A DNA stretch of 64,000 bases from Onychomys torridus (lineage: Eukaryota > Chordata > Mammalia > Rodentia > Cricetidae): NCBI RefSeq assembly GCF_903995425.1, contig NC_050454.1, forward strand, positions 43,273,018 through 43,337,017. Reading direction: 5' to 3'. The notes under the pieces were generated by a model that searched no databases, was not told where the DNA came from, and worked only from the letters and a program-made list of their open reading frames with translations. Position numbers and translations under genes: made by a program. This document shows, in pieces, positions 1 through 12,591 of the stretch (position 1 is the first letter of the stretch; every line of letters starts with the position of its first letter).

Positions 1-295
1 ACCAGCCACACCAGGGTTTGGCCTGCAGAGCCCAGGGCCTTTTTTGCTTCAAGTTGGGGCCACTGGAAGCATTTCTCAGTGCACTTGCCCGAGCGAGTTG
101 ACTCAGTTGGAATTACTGTGCTCCAAGAACCCTTCCCGTTATACCTATCTCCTTCTGAACAGTTTAACCTAAGCGGTTTTCAAGAAAAGGCTTGGCCATG
201 GCATTGGTTTTCTTGTATATTGTTGGAACACGGAAGAGTCCTGCACCATTTGTCCATGCCCCACGCTACACTGTCTTCTTGTAGTCACACTCTTT

Positions 296-466
296 TTGTT
301 TGTTTGTTTGCTTTGTTTTTGTTTTTTCGAGACAGGGTTTCTCTGTGTGGTTTTGCGCCTGTCCTGGAACTCACTTGGTAGCCCAGGCTGGCCTCGAACT
401 CACAGAGATCCTCCTGCCTCTGCCTTCCGAGTGGTGGAATCAAAGATGTGCGCCACCGCCCGGCTC
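296..466 (-). repeat. B1 SINE
   Basis: A T-rich tail then gagacagggtttctctgtg ... gccaccgcccggct. This is the cricetid B1 form, nearly full length. Confidence 0.92.
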
Positions 467-949
467 GTAGTTACAGTCTTTTGTGACAGCAGGCAGTTCA
501 GTGTTAGGATGGATATTGTCTATGCCTTTACTAGGTTGATGGTCCAGGTTAGCTGAACAAAACAACTCTCAATTGTTAGTGTTTCCCTTTCTCAAATAAT
601 ACGAGCCTTATGTTTTGTTCAAAGATCTGGGTTTTCCCCTCTTAATTGTAAAAATATATTTTAAAGTAATATAGCAGTTTATGATAATTAAATGCACCCC
701 TCCAAAACACACAAATATATGTACAAACATATCACAAAATATGAAAATCCGGTGAGGCCAACATATTTCATCTTAGTGAATGCACCTGATAAGTACTTTG
801 TTCTGCATTAATATGATGACCCTAAAATGACCTCTAAATCATACAGGGCTATTATTATTAATAAGGGTGTTAGACTGCTTCATGTTCAGTCTTGAATCAT
901 AACTGTTTAGGGTACAAATGCCCATTTTAGATTTAATAAAACTGCTCTG
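467..949. other. No feature recognised
   Basis: AT-rich DNA between two B1 copies; no frame, RNA gene or repeat recognised. Confidence 0.5.
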
Positions 950-1122
950 GCTGGGCGTTGGTGGCACACGCCTTTCATCCCAGCACTCAGGAGGCAGAGG
1001 CAGGCGGATCTCTGTGAGTTCGAGGCCAGCCTGGTCTACAAAGCGAGTTCCAGAAAAGGTGCAAAGCTACACAGAGAAACCCTGTCTTGGGAAACCAAAA
1101 ACCAAAACAAACAAACAAACAA
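950..1122 (+). repeat. B1 SINE with target duplications
   Basis: gctgggcgttggtggcacacgcc ... gaaaccctgtctt plus an A-rich tail. Flanked by a perfect 12-bp duplication AAAACTGCTCTG (938-949, 1123-1134). Confidence 0.95.
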
Positions 1123-1134
1123 AAAACTGCTCTG

Positions 1135-1990
1135 TAATTTTCCAGTGTTTACACTCCCTCTACAAAGTTTAGGGTTTGAACTCTAGTAAAGTACCACTTA
1201 GGTATAATGTCAGAATGTTTCCCATTCATTTAATCGATTCATTCCATAGGCATGATGTAATGTGCCTTCTGACTGTGAGCATCGTGCCAGTCCTGGACAC
1301 AGGAAGAAATGAAAGTCCCAGCTCTTGGGGTAAGGCAAGGTCTTGGGTATACAGAATATAGGATATTTGTGTATTTCTTAGGAAATTAATATGATCTACG
1401 CAGGTGGACATTGATTTCTCCATTTGGCATTTCTTGGGATTCTAAGAAATAAGATTACATGCCTATGAGCTACAGATTCAGATGCTTTGAAAGGCCCAGG
1501 TGATGACAGATAGTGGTGATCGTTATTCAGATTAAAACTTAGCTGGAGAAATCGTGCATTTTTACATGCTTTGTGCAATTTCCAGTTCAACTCCTAAGGG
1601 CACATCTCACCAAGGAGAAGGCATTTTGTTGTTCCTGTGTAAGGCCACCAATATTGTTCACTTCATTTTGATGACAAAGCCAGTGGGTTCCGACTACTGA
1701 AATGCTAAATTTGCTGCTGCCAAATTCACTTCCTCTGCAATTTGGAAATTATGAATAACAGCCAGAGCAAAGTTTCAGTGGCCTTGGAAGGACCCAGATG
1801 TGCTCTTTGGTTAAAAAAAATAAAACAAAACTGGAGATAAAGTTCCATTCTGGTTGAAGAACACATTGTAGTGATTTCTGATTTTAAATATTTTACTTTG
1901 GAGGAATAATACAAGTTACAACAAAGTACTCCCTTTTTCTCTATGATGATTTTTATTTATTAGAAACTCTCTAGGAACACACATGCATGT

Positions 1991-1992
<2 letters not shown>
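1135..1992. other. No feature recognised
   Basis: Single-copy-looking DNA; short frames only. Confidence 0.5.

Positions 1993-2037
<45 letters not shown>
1993..2037. repeat. (CA)n microsatellite
   Basis: About 22 uninterrupted CA units. Confidence 0.97.
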
Positions 2038-2038
<1 letters not shown>

Positions 2039-2221
2039 TGTTATATAGATCCAAATAAACTATACTGTGACTTGAATGAAAAAGTATTCAAGGTAGATGT
2101 TTCTTTCAGTGGCAAACTTGGTAGGTTCCTTGATCTCCAACACCTTTTCCATTTTTATTCTATCTTCTTAGACCCATTTTTGGCTCTTTCTTTACTGTTA
2201 ACCAGTAAGGCATCCCAGAAA

Positions 2222-2320
2222 CCATGGGGCTGTAGTATCCCAGGCTGGCTTCAAACTCCTGGGTATTCTCCTGCCTTTACCTCCTGAGTGCTGGGGTTAC
2301 AGGCACGAGTTCATGCCCAA
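2222..2320 (-). repeat. Old B1-related SINE fragment
   Basis: atcccaggctggcttcaaactcctgg ... ctgagtgctggggttacaggc matches an ancestral B1/7SL type, diverged and 5' truncated. Confidence 0.6.
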
Positions 2321-3357
2321 ACTGGAGTTCAGTTTTGTAAGGATCAGGAATTTGTGCCTTGTAGACGAAGTGGAGATGTTCTTTTAAATTCAGAAGTTGA
2401 GTCTCTTTAGGAAGTGTTAATTTTATAAACCAAGAGTAGTTTTATAACTTAGCAGATAGTTATGTAAATATGTTCACAGCACTATAGAAGCACACACACA
2501 CACACAATTTATAAACCTAATTAAATATATAATTTGCCATTCTTTGTAACCCCCAAATATTTTTTTTACATTTACAAATAAATGTTCATTATTTCTTTGA
2601 AATTGTGCAGGGTGTACAGAGAAAATCAGCTCTGACACTGAGCTCAAGCTGCTGTTTTTAGATTATATGAATATAGAGAGCTTCTGTATTATTTTATTTT
2701 CATTTAGATGACCACATAAGTAAACAGAGCAGTTGTATTTCTTTTAAATGAAAAACAGAAAAATAGAAGACATCTAGGATCACACACAATTTCGATTCCT
2801 TTGGCTTCTTTCTTAAACTCACAGTCGGAGAGAGAAGTGTTTTCATCAAATGTTTCGAGCGGGAGAACTCAGTATACCTCGCAGTGTTGTCTCTGTGTGC
2901 AAACTGCTGGGCATCACTCAGCAGCTGTGCCCCTTTGTCTTCAAAAGGAAGCACAAACCTGGCCAGGGCTCTGAGAAAACATTTGAAACTAAAAATATTC
3001 TTCAACAAGACAATACTACCCACCACCTAATTTTGTATAAAATGCAACATCAAAACTCCTCCTTTTCTAGTCCTTTGTTTGGGGAGACGGGGAATAGAGT
3101 TCATTTTAATCTCTTTGTGTTCAGCCTTCAAACTTCTCTTAGATCTTTCTTGTCACATCCTCTTGGGTGGAATCCACAGGCATGCATTTTGGAAACAGGA
3201 TGGATTGCAAGTTCCACCACAGAAGAATATTTTTGTGTTGAATTCTTTCTGGCAGATATAACTTGTTTGAAATGTAGGCTTAGTACATTCTTTACATTAA
3301 AGTGTTTGAAGAATTGTGCCCTGGAATGCTAATAGAACAAGAGTCAATACCCCACAT

Positions 3358-3359
<2 letters not shown>
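2321..3359. other. No feature recognised
   Basis: A 160-codon plus-strand frame (2850-3332) and a 108-codon minus-strand frame (2700-3026) overlap here. Neither shows a domain, splice pattern or codon bias that I can support. Confidence 0.45.

Positions 3360-3399
<40 letters not shown>
3360..3399. repeat. (TG)n microsatellite
   Basis: 20 TG units. Confidence 0.97.
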
Positions 3400-3402
<3 letters not shown>

Positions 3403-3514
3403 AAATCTTTAAGGGAAGTCACTTAGCTGTTTTTCATAACAAGAAAACATGCACTTTTACCAATTTTGTTTCTAAAATCAACACTATTGGGAAAAAAACT
3501 CTTAATTTTTCCTG

Positions 3515-3567
3515 GTAAAAATAAAATAAAATAAAATAAAATAAAATAAGATAAAATAAAATAAAAC
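3515..3567. repeat. (AAAAT)n microsatellite
   Basis: About ten AAAAT units with one AAGAT variant. Confidence 0.95.
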
Positions 3568-3574
3568 ACAACCT

Positions 3575-3900
3575 AAGGCTGGGAAAATAGTTCAACTAGT
3601 AAAAATGTTTGCCATGCAAAATGAGCATCTGACTTTCCTTTCCAAAAGTCATGTGTAAACGCTGTACATGGCAGTGCACTCTGTAATTCTACCATAGGAG
3701 AAGTACCGATGAGCAGATCCTGAGGTCTGCTGGCCAGCCAGCCTTACCGCCTCATCAAGTCCCAGGTCCTGTGGGAGATTCTGTCTCCCTGACCCCCCAC
3801 CCCAATGTAGTAAGACAGATGTCTCATGAGGAAGAGCACCAGGGTTCCTCCACGTGTGCACATGCTTTGGCACACACATACATATGAGCACATACCTACA
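3575..3900 (+). repeat. B2/B3-family SINE, diverged
   Basis: aaggctgggaaaatagttcaactagtaaaaatgtttgcc is a decayed tRNA-like head. The 3' part (cctccacgtgtgcacatgctttggcacacacata) is the B3 tail. The middle is longer than usual. Confidence 0.55.
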
Positions 3901-4440
3901 ATACGTTCTAAGATAACATTAGTGCTAATTAAAAAAATCTTTAAAAACCTTTACATTTCCTAAGGATTTTAACATCCCACACTAAAGCTGACTCTACCGT
4001 GCCATTCCTAAGACAAAATATCTTCAGTGCTTCTCTGTTATTTCCTTAAAAAGTGTAACATTTATAAAATCCTTTAGAAGGATGAATATATTTGTGTTTT
4101 GATTAAGTTTTTCAAATAAGTGAAAGATAGTATTTGTGGCTAAAAGAGAGGTGTAAACAAAGCTAAAGATAGCCCTGACTTCAGGAATTGCTTTATACCC
4201 TCACATCTTGATCATTTCTTACCAATATGTATGGATCCATCCCATTTGTTTTAAAACCCACAGACTGAATCTTTCCTAACTCTTTAGCCGTGGACATTGA
4301 ACTGCTCTTGTTTTCCTACAGTTTTTAAAGCTACTCCAACAAACACCTTTCTGTGAATCAATGCCCTCATGTTCGTCTAACCAATTTTCTTCAGCTTGCA
4401 CTATAATCTTTTTTTGGAGGATTGGCCTGGTTTCTGAAAG

Positions 4441-4479
<39 letters not shown>

Positions 4480-5329
4480 TGTGATTATACTGACTTTCTG
4501 TTATACTTTCTATTCCTCTTCATTCTGTCTGAACCTCTGTTTCTCTCCATCTAGGTCTCTAGCAGGCACACAGTTGAAAAGTATGACACCCTTTCCCACA
4601 GTGGTTACTATCAATAGCTCCTCAGGAAGGGATGGATGGAACTTATAGGCAATTCCTCTATCTCTGATGGGATGCTGAAGGAGCAATCTTGTACAGGTAC
4701 CTATTGCCCTATTGCTGGGATTGCAATGGCTATACTGTATCTAGGTAGCAGTGTCTTATGGTACTCCACCCCATACTCTGGCTCTCATATTCTTTACAGA
4801 TAAAAAGGAATCAAGTTGTAAATGAGCAGGAAACTCAATTCCTGTTTCTTAGCATTCACTGTACTGGGAGGTGCTATGCAGGGCACTGTGGAAGAAAACT
4901 TACCAGTTTCACCCAGCTACTGACCATACATTTTACGATTACAATTGAGATAGGCCCATTGCTGTAGTAGTTTCATGACTATATTGGGAATAATGAAACT
5001 ACTTTGGAGGTATACTCCACACAAAGGAAAACACATCTGGTACTTTAAACTTAGTCAAACCCACTATAACCTTAACTGATTAATTACTCATTAATGATAC
5101 ACTCCATGAATTTTACTCAGATTTACTTGGCTACTACCACACTTCATAGTCTATTATCTCAATTCATTGCTTGCACCAAATATTCAGTCACCTGGAATTT
5201 CAATTCCAGTTGTCTGGAATTGACTCTCGAATATGAATTTTTAATCTTTATCCAAATTGTATATTTGTAAGTTTCTATTTCCTTTTGGCTCATAGAGATT
5301 GCTCTTATTCTGTAAAGAAAGAAAAAAAT
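3901..5329. other. AT-rich DNA, only an (AT)n tract recognised
   Basis: Nothing else recognised. Confidence 0.5.
4445..4474. repeat. (AT)n microsatellite
   Basis: 15 AT units. Confidence 0.95.
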
Positions 5330-5438
5330 GGCTTGGGGATTTAGCTCAGTGGTAGAGTGCTTGCCTAGCAAGCGCAAGGCCCTGGGTTCGGTCCTCAGCT
5401 CTGGAAAAAAAAAAAAAGAAAAAGAAAAAGAAAAGAAA
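5330..5438 (+). repeat. ID element (tRNA-Ala/BC1-type SINE)
   Basis: ggcttggggatttagctcagtggtagagtgcttgcctagc carries an internal Pol III A box; gggttcggtcc is the B box. An A-rich tail with AAAAAG units follows. A SINE copy, not a working tRNA gene: the 3' half does not fold as a tRNA. Confidence 0.93.
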
Positions 5439-6670
5439 TCATTGTCCAAAACATGGGTCATTACACAATACAAGATGTATTTGTTTATGTGCCTAAAGCT
5501 GTCAGGTTGCCTGCTAACTCCATCTGATCATCCCTTGAATTTCTGGAATAACATAACAGTTTCTGCTCATGGGAGTTACTCTACATCACAGAAACTAAAG
5601 TGGATGCCAATGGTCAGGGTTTCTTCCAAGTCAGAGGTCCCCCAAATTTTCAAAAAGTGATACAATATACAGACATTGGCAAATCAGAAATAATGTTGAT
5701 TGTAATATTGGGATACATTTCCTAAGTCCCTACAGAATCAGATAATTCTCTTTTAATTGATTGGTTATAAGAAAATCCAAGGCTTTCTAGAAAGGGAGAT
5801 TTAGGTTAACTTACATCAGGGAACTAACTGAGCAGACTTGTGTTTTGGAAAGTGAATGAAAATCAAAGGCAGCCAAGGGCCCCCAAGAGAGCTAGGAACC
5901 AAATTATGGTTAGTATTTAGACAAACATGATGGGAAAAAGTGGGAAGATAATGTAATGGATCCCACAAGGATTTAGAAGGTAGGAGCCATAGGATTTTGT
6001 AGGTGACTGGAGGTAGAAGAGATGAAAGAAGATAGTCTGGCAGATCTCCAGTTTACAGTGGATAACAATGTCAATTAACAGAGATAGATACAAGAAAAGG
6101 AGATTCGAACCCAGAAAGAAATTTGTCATGATCCACTATAGAAAAAGTTATTAGTATAAATCAAAACAGAAAACTCATTGTGTTAGCCTTCACCTTTGGA
6201 GTCCTACATGGATTTTAGAGTTTCCCTATTTTAATTTTACTTGCTCATTACCTTTCTTCAGAAATTAATACTCAGATTATAATTCCAATGCAGAAAAGAC
6301 CATCATTTTACTTATTTATTTTTCATTTTGTTTAGCAGTAATTTGATTTATGCAATGCTTCAACCATATATTTGATTGATAATGTCCATTTCTGACCACC
6401 TATGAATATGCCATTATCTCTGGAACACATCTATAAAGAAGGGTCTTGTGTTTGAGTTAACAACCTAAGGCAATTTATACTGTCTACCTAGAACATAAAT
6501 GCATATGAAAATGGTCTTTACAATGGATACCTAGAGGAGAAGGCAGGAATCAGAATATTGTACCCTCAAGTCAAGGAATATGGACATGCACAGAAAGATG
6601 AAAGAAACATGGATTCCCACCACACCCTCCAAAGAAAGCCCAGCCCTCACAGTATCTTATTATTTTTAAT
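5439..6670. other. No feature recognised
   Basis: AT-rich single-copy-looking DNA. Confidence 0.5.
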
Positions 6671-6854
6671 GATTTATTTATTTTTATGTGTAGTAGTGTT
6701 TTGCTTATATATATGCTTGTGTGAAGGTGCCATGTAACTTCCCTGGAACTGGAGTTACAGACAGTTGTGATCTGTCATATGGTGCTGGGAATTGAACCCT
6801 CATCCTCTGGAAGAGCAGCCAATGTCCTCAACCACTGAGACATATCTCTAGCCA
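6671..6854 (-). repeat. B2/B3-family SINE
   Basis: In reverse: atttatttatttttatgtgtagtagtgttttgc ... gaattgaaccctcatcctctggaagagcagccaatg ... accactgagacatatctctagcc. The tRNA-like head is at the right end. Confidence 0.85.
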
Positions 6855-6861
6855 ACAGTAT

Positions 6862-6972
6862 TTTATTTAGAAACTTCTGGTCTCCACAGGATTGGGAAAA
6901 TAAATTTTTGTTGTTTTAAGCAATCAAGTAGCAGCAACTTATAGCATCTATTGGAGAACTAATACACTAAGA
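6862..6972 (+). repeat. 3' part of an old MaLR/MLT-like LTR
   Basis: aaacttctggtctccacaggattgggaaaataaatttttgttgttttaagcaatc ... ttggagaactaatacactaagac matches the family's 3' end. Confidence 0.55.
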
Positions 6973-9900
6973 CTTTTGAGCACTGAATTTGTTGTAACTC
7001 TAGGGCCAAGGTAAGACGTGTTATCCCCTGGACAGCAGAAAAACCAGAGTGGCATTTGACTAAACTAGTACCCATTTTCATATTACTAAAATAATTAATA
7101 TTACAAATGTGAAATGGTTATTTATTTCACTTTGCTTATGCAGGCTCAGAATAAAATCCACTTCTATTACTTGGGGCTTTCATTTTGTATCCTTCAAAAC
7201 ACAATTCCTTTGATACTGCTGCATGAAGCTGATTGGTGGTGAGGGATTTTTTTTATGACCAGGCATTCTTGAAGTACAAGAAAGCATCATGTTGAAATAG
7301 AGTGATTGTCATAACACAGCAATGCATAATCAGTATACAAAAATAGATTTAAAATGCAAAGAAATGGAAGCACATCTTACATGTGGTTTTGTTTTTGAAA
7401 CCCCGTCTTTGCTAAAGGCTGTGAAGAGGGAAGGGCCTTGTGTGATACATAAGCTGTTGCTGCCTTGATCCTTCAGCTCCAGACTTGGCCCGGTGTTCTT
7501 GGGCAGCCTTTCATGGAGTACACGGTAATACTTAATTTTGGAATATTTTATTTTTCCTCCTGCCTTGTCTTTTGTCCTAGTTGGCTCCCTCCAATCTTCA
7601 GTCCAGTTTTAGTTCTCAGTCTGGGGAAGACAATATTTACTTTCTTCTGTCTCTGTCATCATCACAGCTCCATCTGGTCTTCCTGTTAATTCAGGCAGTT
7701 CACCATACTGCTGTCCACCCCTACCGCTTCTGTTGAGAATAAGTCATCTCTTAAATGTAAAACCATTCGTTAAAATGATTGGTTATTGGGTTAAAAGAAA
7801 GCACATATAGCTTATTTCCTCCAGAATTAACCAGGAAACAGGAAGTGAATAAATCAGTAGCGTAGTTTCAGATAGCAGGAAGAAAGGATGGTTAGAAGAG
7901 CATAACCCGAGGTGGGAGAAGAAGGGCTGTGTTGAATTGGGATACATGAGGGGGTGTCTCTGACATGGAAACACGTTCCAGTTGCAAACATTAATGACAG
8001 GAAACAGCATAGATTTGGATGTTTGAGAGCTGAGATTTTGGAAAAAGAAGAAGCAATCATGAATCCACAGTGGAGAACCAGTCTGGAGAGATGTATGGAT
8101 AGAGATGGCTAGTGTAGCTGGGACACCTTCGTATTGTGTAGAGGGGCCTCACTGAAGTCAGATGTGAAGGGCTTCAGACTTGCAGGGAAAGTTGGGATGT
8201 TCTTTTCTCCTTTTTGGAGGGTTCTCTTGAAAAGCTTAAAACAGAAGTAGGTCATTAGTTACTTCTTAAATAAATATGCCTTAAAAATTCCAGCCTTTTG
8301 ATAGATATGAGATCAATGGGGCAACAATAGACATGGGGAGTTAATTCACAGAATTTTCATAAACTCAGGAATGTGCAGATATGTTGAAATAGGGAGGGTG
8401 CAATAAAAATGCTTATTCATGTTAAAGTTCTGCAAACTCAGAGAAAAGCACTGCTCAAATCCAGGAGCATAAAAGTGACTACCATTCCAACAGCAAACTC
8501 TCAAGAAACTGAATCACATGTCACTCTAATTCTCTGTGGGCAAAAGGCTGAAAATGTGCCTAATGTTAGAGGTGGTCACTTATATATCAATGCACCATAA
8601 TTAGATGACATTTGCTAAATATTGGAGATACAGTTGTGACTAAAATATACTTAAACCTATTTTTTTTAAAGATAGGATAAAAAAACTTTGTAATAAATGT
8701 ATACTGTATTAGAAAGAATGGGTTTTTAGTAATTGTTTTACTTTCCCAAGTGGTAATTTGAACAAGATTCATCTAATACCCAGGTTCAGCCTCAATATAC
8801 TTAAAACTGCTCAGAAGGTGAAAGTGTTGATTAGTTTAGAAAAATTTGACGTTTTGAAGAGATTGAATTGTGGGTTTCCGAGTAGAATATAAAATTATGT
8901 GGGAGTTGTATAAGAATGCTTCTTAACATACAACTATCAATTTCCCTGAAGATCTAGTAGAAGGAATAGCTTTGTGAAGCAACGGGGAAACTTAGAGCTG
9001 CATCGTGTCTAGAAGCCATTCACCATGCAGTTTTTAGTTTAGCTGCTAACAAAGACTTTTCAGAAACAACAATTACAAAATGCCTTAATAAGATTCATAA
9101 TCCATCTCAGTAAAGATGTTATAGTTACTTTAAAATTATCATTTGTGTTTCAATGAGCATTGTGATAGCCATTCACTCTAAAATTGAGCATCTTAAACAA
9201 TCTCTATGGTCCTCATCCATTCACTGCTCAGGAAATTGAAGAGCACAGCAAGGTGTTTTGTTTTACTGGGACTCGGGGAACTCAAAGTCTGGAAATGAAT
9301 TCATGGCTTTCTCACTCACAGGGTTAACTCCAGGGATGGGCTCACTAGAAGTCTGCCTATCATGTTCCTATGGCCTGCCTTCATCGTAGCCTGTTCCTGG
9401 TACAAATGACTTCCACACAGAGCAAAAACTGATGTAAGCCAGCGTTGGAAACAATATAGTCCTCCTTCTACCCAGCTCTGTGGAAGCAATCCAAATCTTC
9501 TCATACTCAAGGGGAAGGATGCTTAGATACTGATACTTGGTCAGTAGTCAGGAAACAATGTATTGTAGAAGATAAGTGGAAGAGACACCATAATCACCTG
9601 GTAAGTGCAATCTGGCACAGTTTGTAGAGTATCTAGCATAATGTCTATCACATAAAAAGCACTTCATTATGTTAACTGATGATGATACTAAAAGATAATG
9701 GTAAGTGGGGCATTTGAGCACATATGTAATATTTATTTTTGCAGAGTGATAGTTACAAGGTGGTTAAGTTCTGTTGTTGAGCTACACTCCCAGCCCTGTA
9801 TACATTTTTATGTTCTAAAAATCAGAATTCAGAAAGAAACTTGCCCTATATTATAACATCCAAAGTTTCATTACAAGCATATTTATGTTGATGGTTGACA

Positions 9901-12534
9901 TTTTTATGTATGTTACAGTATAGTGAAAATAAATTTTATAAGCATTTGTTATAAAATGAACTTTGTGATTGTACTCTAGAAGTATGTTCTTGAGAGCAAT
10001 GGATTCTAAAGCCATTACTAAATTAAGAATTTAGTTTATTCATTGTATTGTATTTCTTCAATACAACAAGGAAAGGTCTGAGTGAAGTACTCCGTGACCT
10101 TCAATAAAAACCAACAATTTCACTTGAATATGGTGGTGGACAGTCTTGGTGTTCCATTCAGATGCCACTGGGAGGACTCAAGCACCCATCTGCCCACTCT
10201 GTGTTGGTCACTAATAACTCACAGCTGCTACCTTCTAGAGAAGATTGCTCTTGGCAGTATGGGAGCTTCCTTGTTCAGGACACTGTGTACTCTTCTTGAG
10301 AAATCAATGACAAATATGTAAGGCAAGCTCCTAGCTTTAAAGTTGGCCCAATTCCGTGTCAATATTTCTTAAATCAGAGGCCCTATGGAATCAAACTGGC
10401 TCCAGTCTGCAGAAGAAAGCCCACCCATGCTCTGCTCTTCTCCTTTCCTTATCCCCTTGTGCTCTTCCTTCTGGAAACTCTATCACCATGAATCAGAAGT
10501 GTCCCAATTCCTGTCCCACATTCTGCTTCTAAGAAAGATACTTAGGAGAACTGATTAATACACACTTTGAAAGAGAAATCATCAGGAACTGTGTATTAAC
10601 TCAGAAGTAGATTGAGTTGTACTGAGTTCGACTGCTAAGTTCCAAGTATCAGCTTCCGGAATTCATTTGACTTTCATAGATCAAGGAGAGAAGTAGAAAG
10701 CAATCTTAGGTATGCAGCATTGCAGGTGGAAAAAAACTGGAAGAACAGCACTGGTAGTTCTAGGAGAGAGGTTTGGAGAGACGATAGATCCAGCCACAAG
10801 GAAAGGAGTGCTAAAGAGGTAAAAATGTGCAATAACTCTGGGAACAAAGATCCTAATGACAATAGAGGACAAATGACCATGCCTTCAGAAATAGAGAGTT
10901 AATGTTTTATTGAAGTCATTCTTGTGGAATCCATCTCTGTCCTTTAGACTTTGAGCCTTATGTAACTGAGCTATGGAGTTGAAAGCCCATGTACTTACAT
11001 AAAGACGACTTTGTGAAATAAAATGGAATTTTATCTTTAACATCTAGCGACATGCTGTGGCTTGGCCTTGAACTACTCACGGGACCTTGAAGATATCAGA
11101 TATCCAGCGTTTTCATTTTAAAACCTTTATGATAAGTTGTTCAATTTGATCTTTTTTTTTTTCTCTCTTTCTCAAATATAGCATCACTTTGGAGGCCTCA
11201 CAGAAGTCAGATGTAAGAGTACTATGATGCGGGCTGGTCCCCAGGCATTGTCCACTTACTGAACATGTTCACAGCGTGGCCCTCCACACAAGGCAGGACT
11301 CTGACTGCAGAGTTCCACCCAGCAAGTGTTCTGTTTGTTCCTCAAGGCCTGTCTCAGTGTTTCAACAACACTACTTTAAAAAAGAACCCTTCCCCCCTAA
11401 AAACCTACTCAGTATATTTTCTTTATGTCTCTTATTACTGAAAATCTTGCTCTTATATTTGTCACTTATTTCACATTATTTAATATTTGTAGTTATATTT
11501 AATAATTTACACCTCAGACAGGAATAATAGTGCTTGTAGAATATGGCAGGCTAGACTCGATAAGTATAGTTTGTTAGCAAGGAAGGGTCATACCTGGGAG
11601 GAAATGGTTATTGAATTTCATTTTACTTAATTCAACACAAAATTCAGTATAATCTGTTGCTCATTAAGTTATAAGGTAGCATGTAATGGTAAGCCGCAAA
11701 GCCTCAGTGTCAGAATCATGTTGCCTTTCTCTGCATTGCTTTCTGGAATTTTAATGAACATATGCATCAATGAATGATTAGTCATTATAGTTAAGAGTTG
11801 AGAAGAACATTTTGAGTTATGGAAGATTTGAAAATCCACAGTCTTTTATGTTTTCTATATACGTTGTTGATTCTTATGGTTTATTGAACAGGCACACAAA
11901 GCAAGCTTCTTACCAAAGCCCTTAGATCAATTTACATGAACTTCCCCTTTCCCTATAGCATAGCACAGAAACTGGGGCACTGGGGGCAGAGGAGCAGGTA
12001 GGCTGGGAATTATGTAATGAAGTCGTGGAGGTGGAGCCAAAAGGAAATGTGGTATAATGGAATGTATAAATTTAAGTTTTTATTAATATATTATTTCAGT
12101 TTACACGAACCAGTATAATGACAAGCAAAAATGGTCAGCTTGGGACGAAATATATTCTAAATGCATAGCCTATGTGCCTTCATAAATCTCATCTACTCTG
12201 GCAGAAACAGGACTGGACAGAAAAAAAATGCTCAGTGCAGTTCCTGCGCGCTCACTTGGCCATTGGCTTATTTGCCCAATCTCAGTGGGTAAATATATCA
12301 ACATGTTAGCACTGCCAACTTTTTTCCACTGAGAGATATTTGCCTTTTATTGTGCAGCCCCACTTTCTCTGACCAAAGAGAATTTGCAGTACATGAGTAA
12401 AGGCTTTTAAAAAGGAAGATTTATGTGCATAAAGAAATATTTTCTTCTCCATTAATGTTAACACAAATGACATTTGCTGAAGCAGAGAACACAAGTAAAC
12501 ATTTGATTGGGTTGTGAATGCAAGACATCTGTTG

Positions 12535-12537
<3 letters not shown>
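6973..12537. other. Long repeat-poor stretch without a recognised gene
   Basis: 5.5 kb with almost no young SINE. All frames are under 85 codons and unrelated to each other. Either old unique DNA or host intron. Confidence 0.5.
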
Positions 12538-12577
<40 letters not shown>

Positions 12578-12591
12578 TATATATATATATA
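12538..12591. repeat. (AT)n microsatellite
   Basis: Two AT runs joined by gtac; chance frames of ISLEUCINE/TYROSINE type come from it on both strands. Confidence 0.95.

Noticed and set aside
2850..3332. 160-codon frame
   Set aside because: No recognisable domain, overlaps another frame on the opposite strand, and is not supported by splice sites or codon pattern.
5330..5403. Possible tRNA-Ala gene (A and B boxes present)
   Set aside because: The sequence is an ID SINE: A-rich tail, no tRNA 3' half or acceptor stem, and a second copy with target duplications at 36735.
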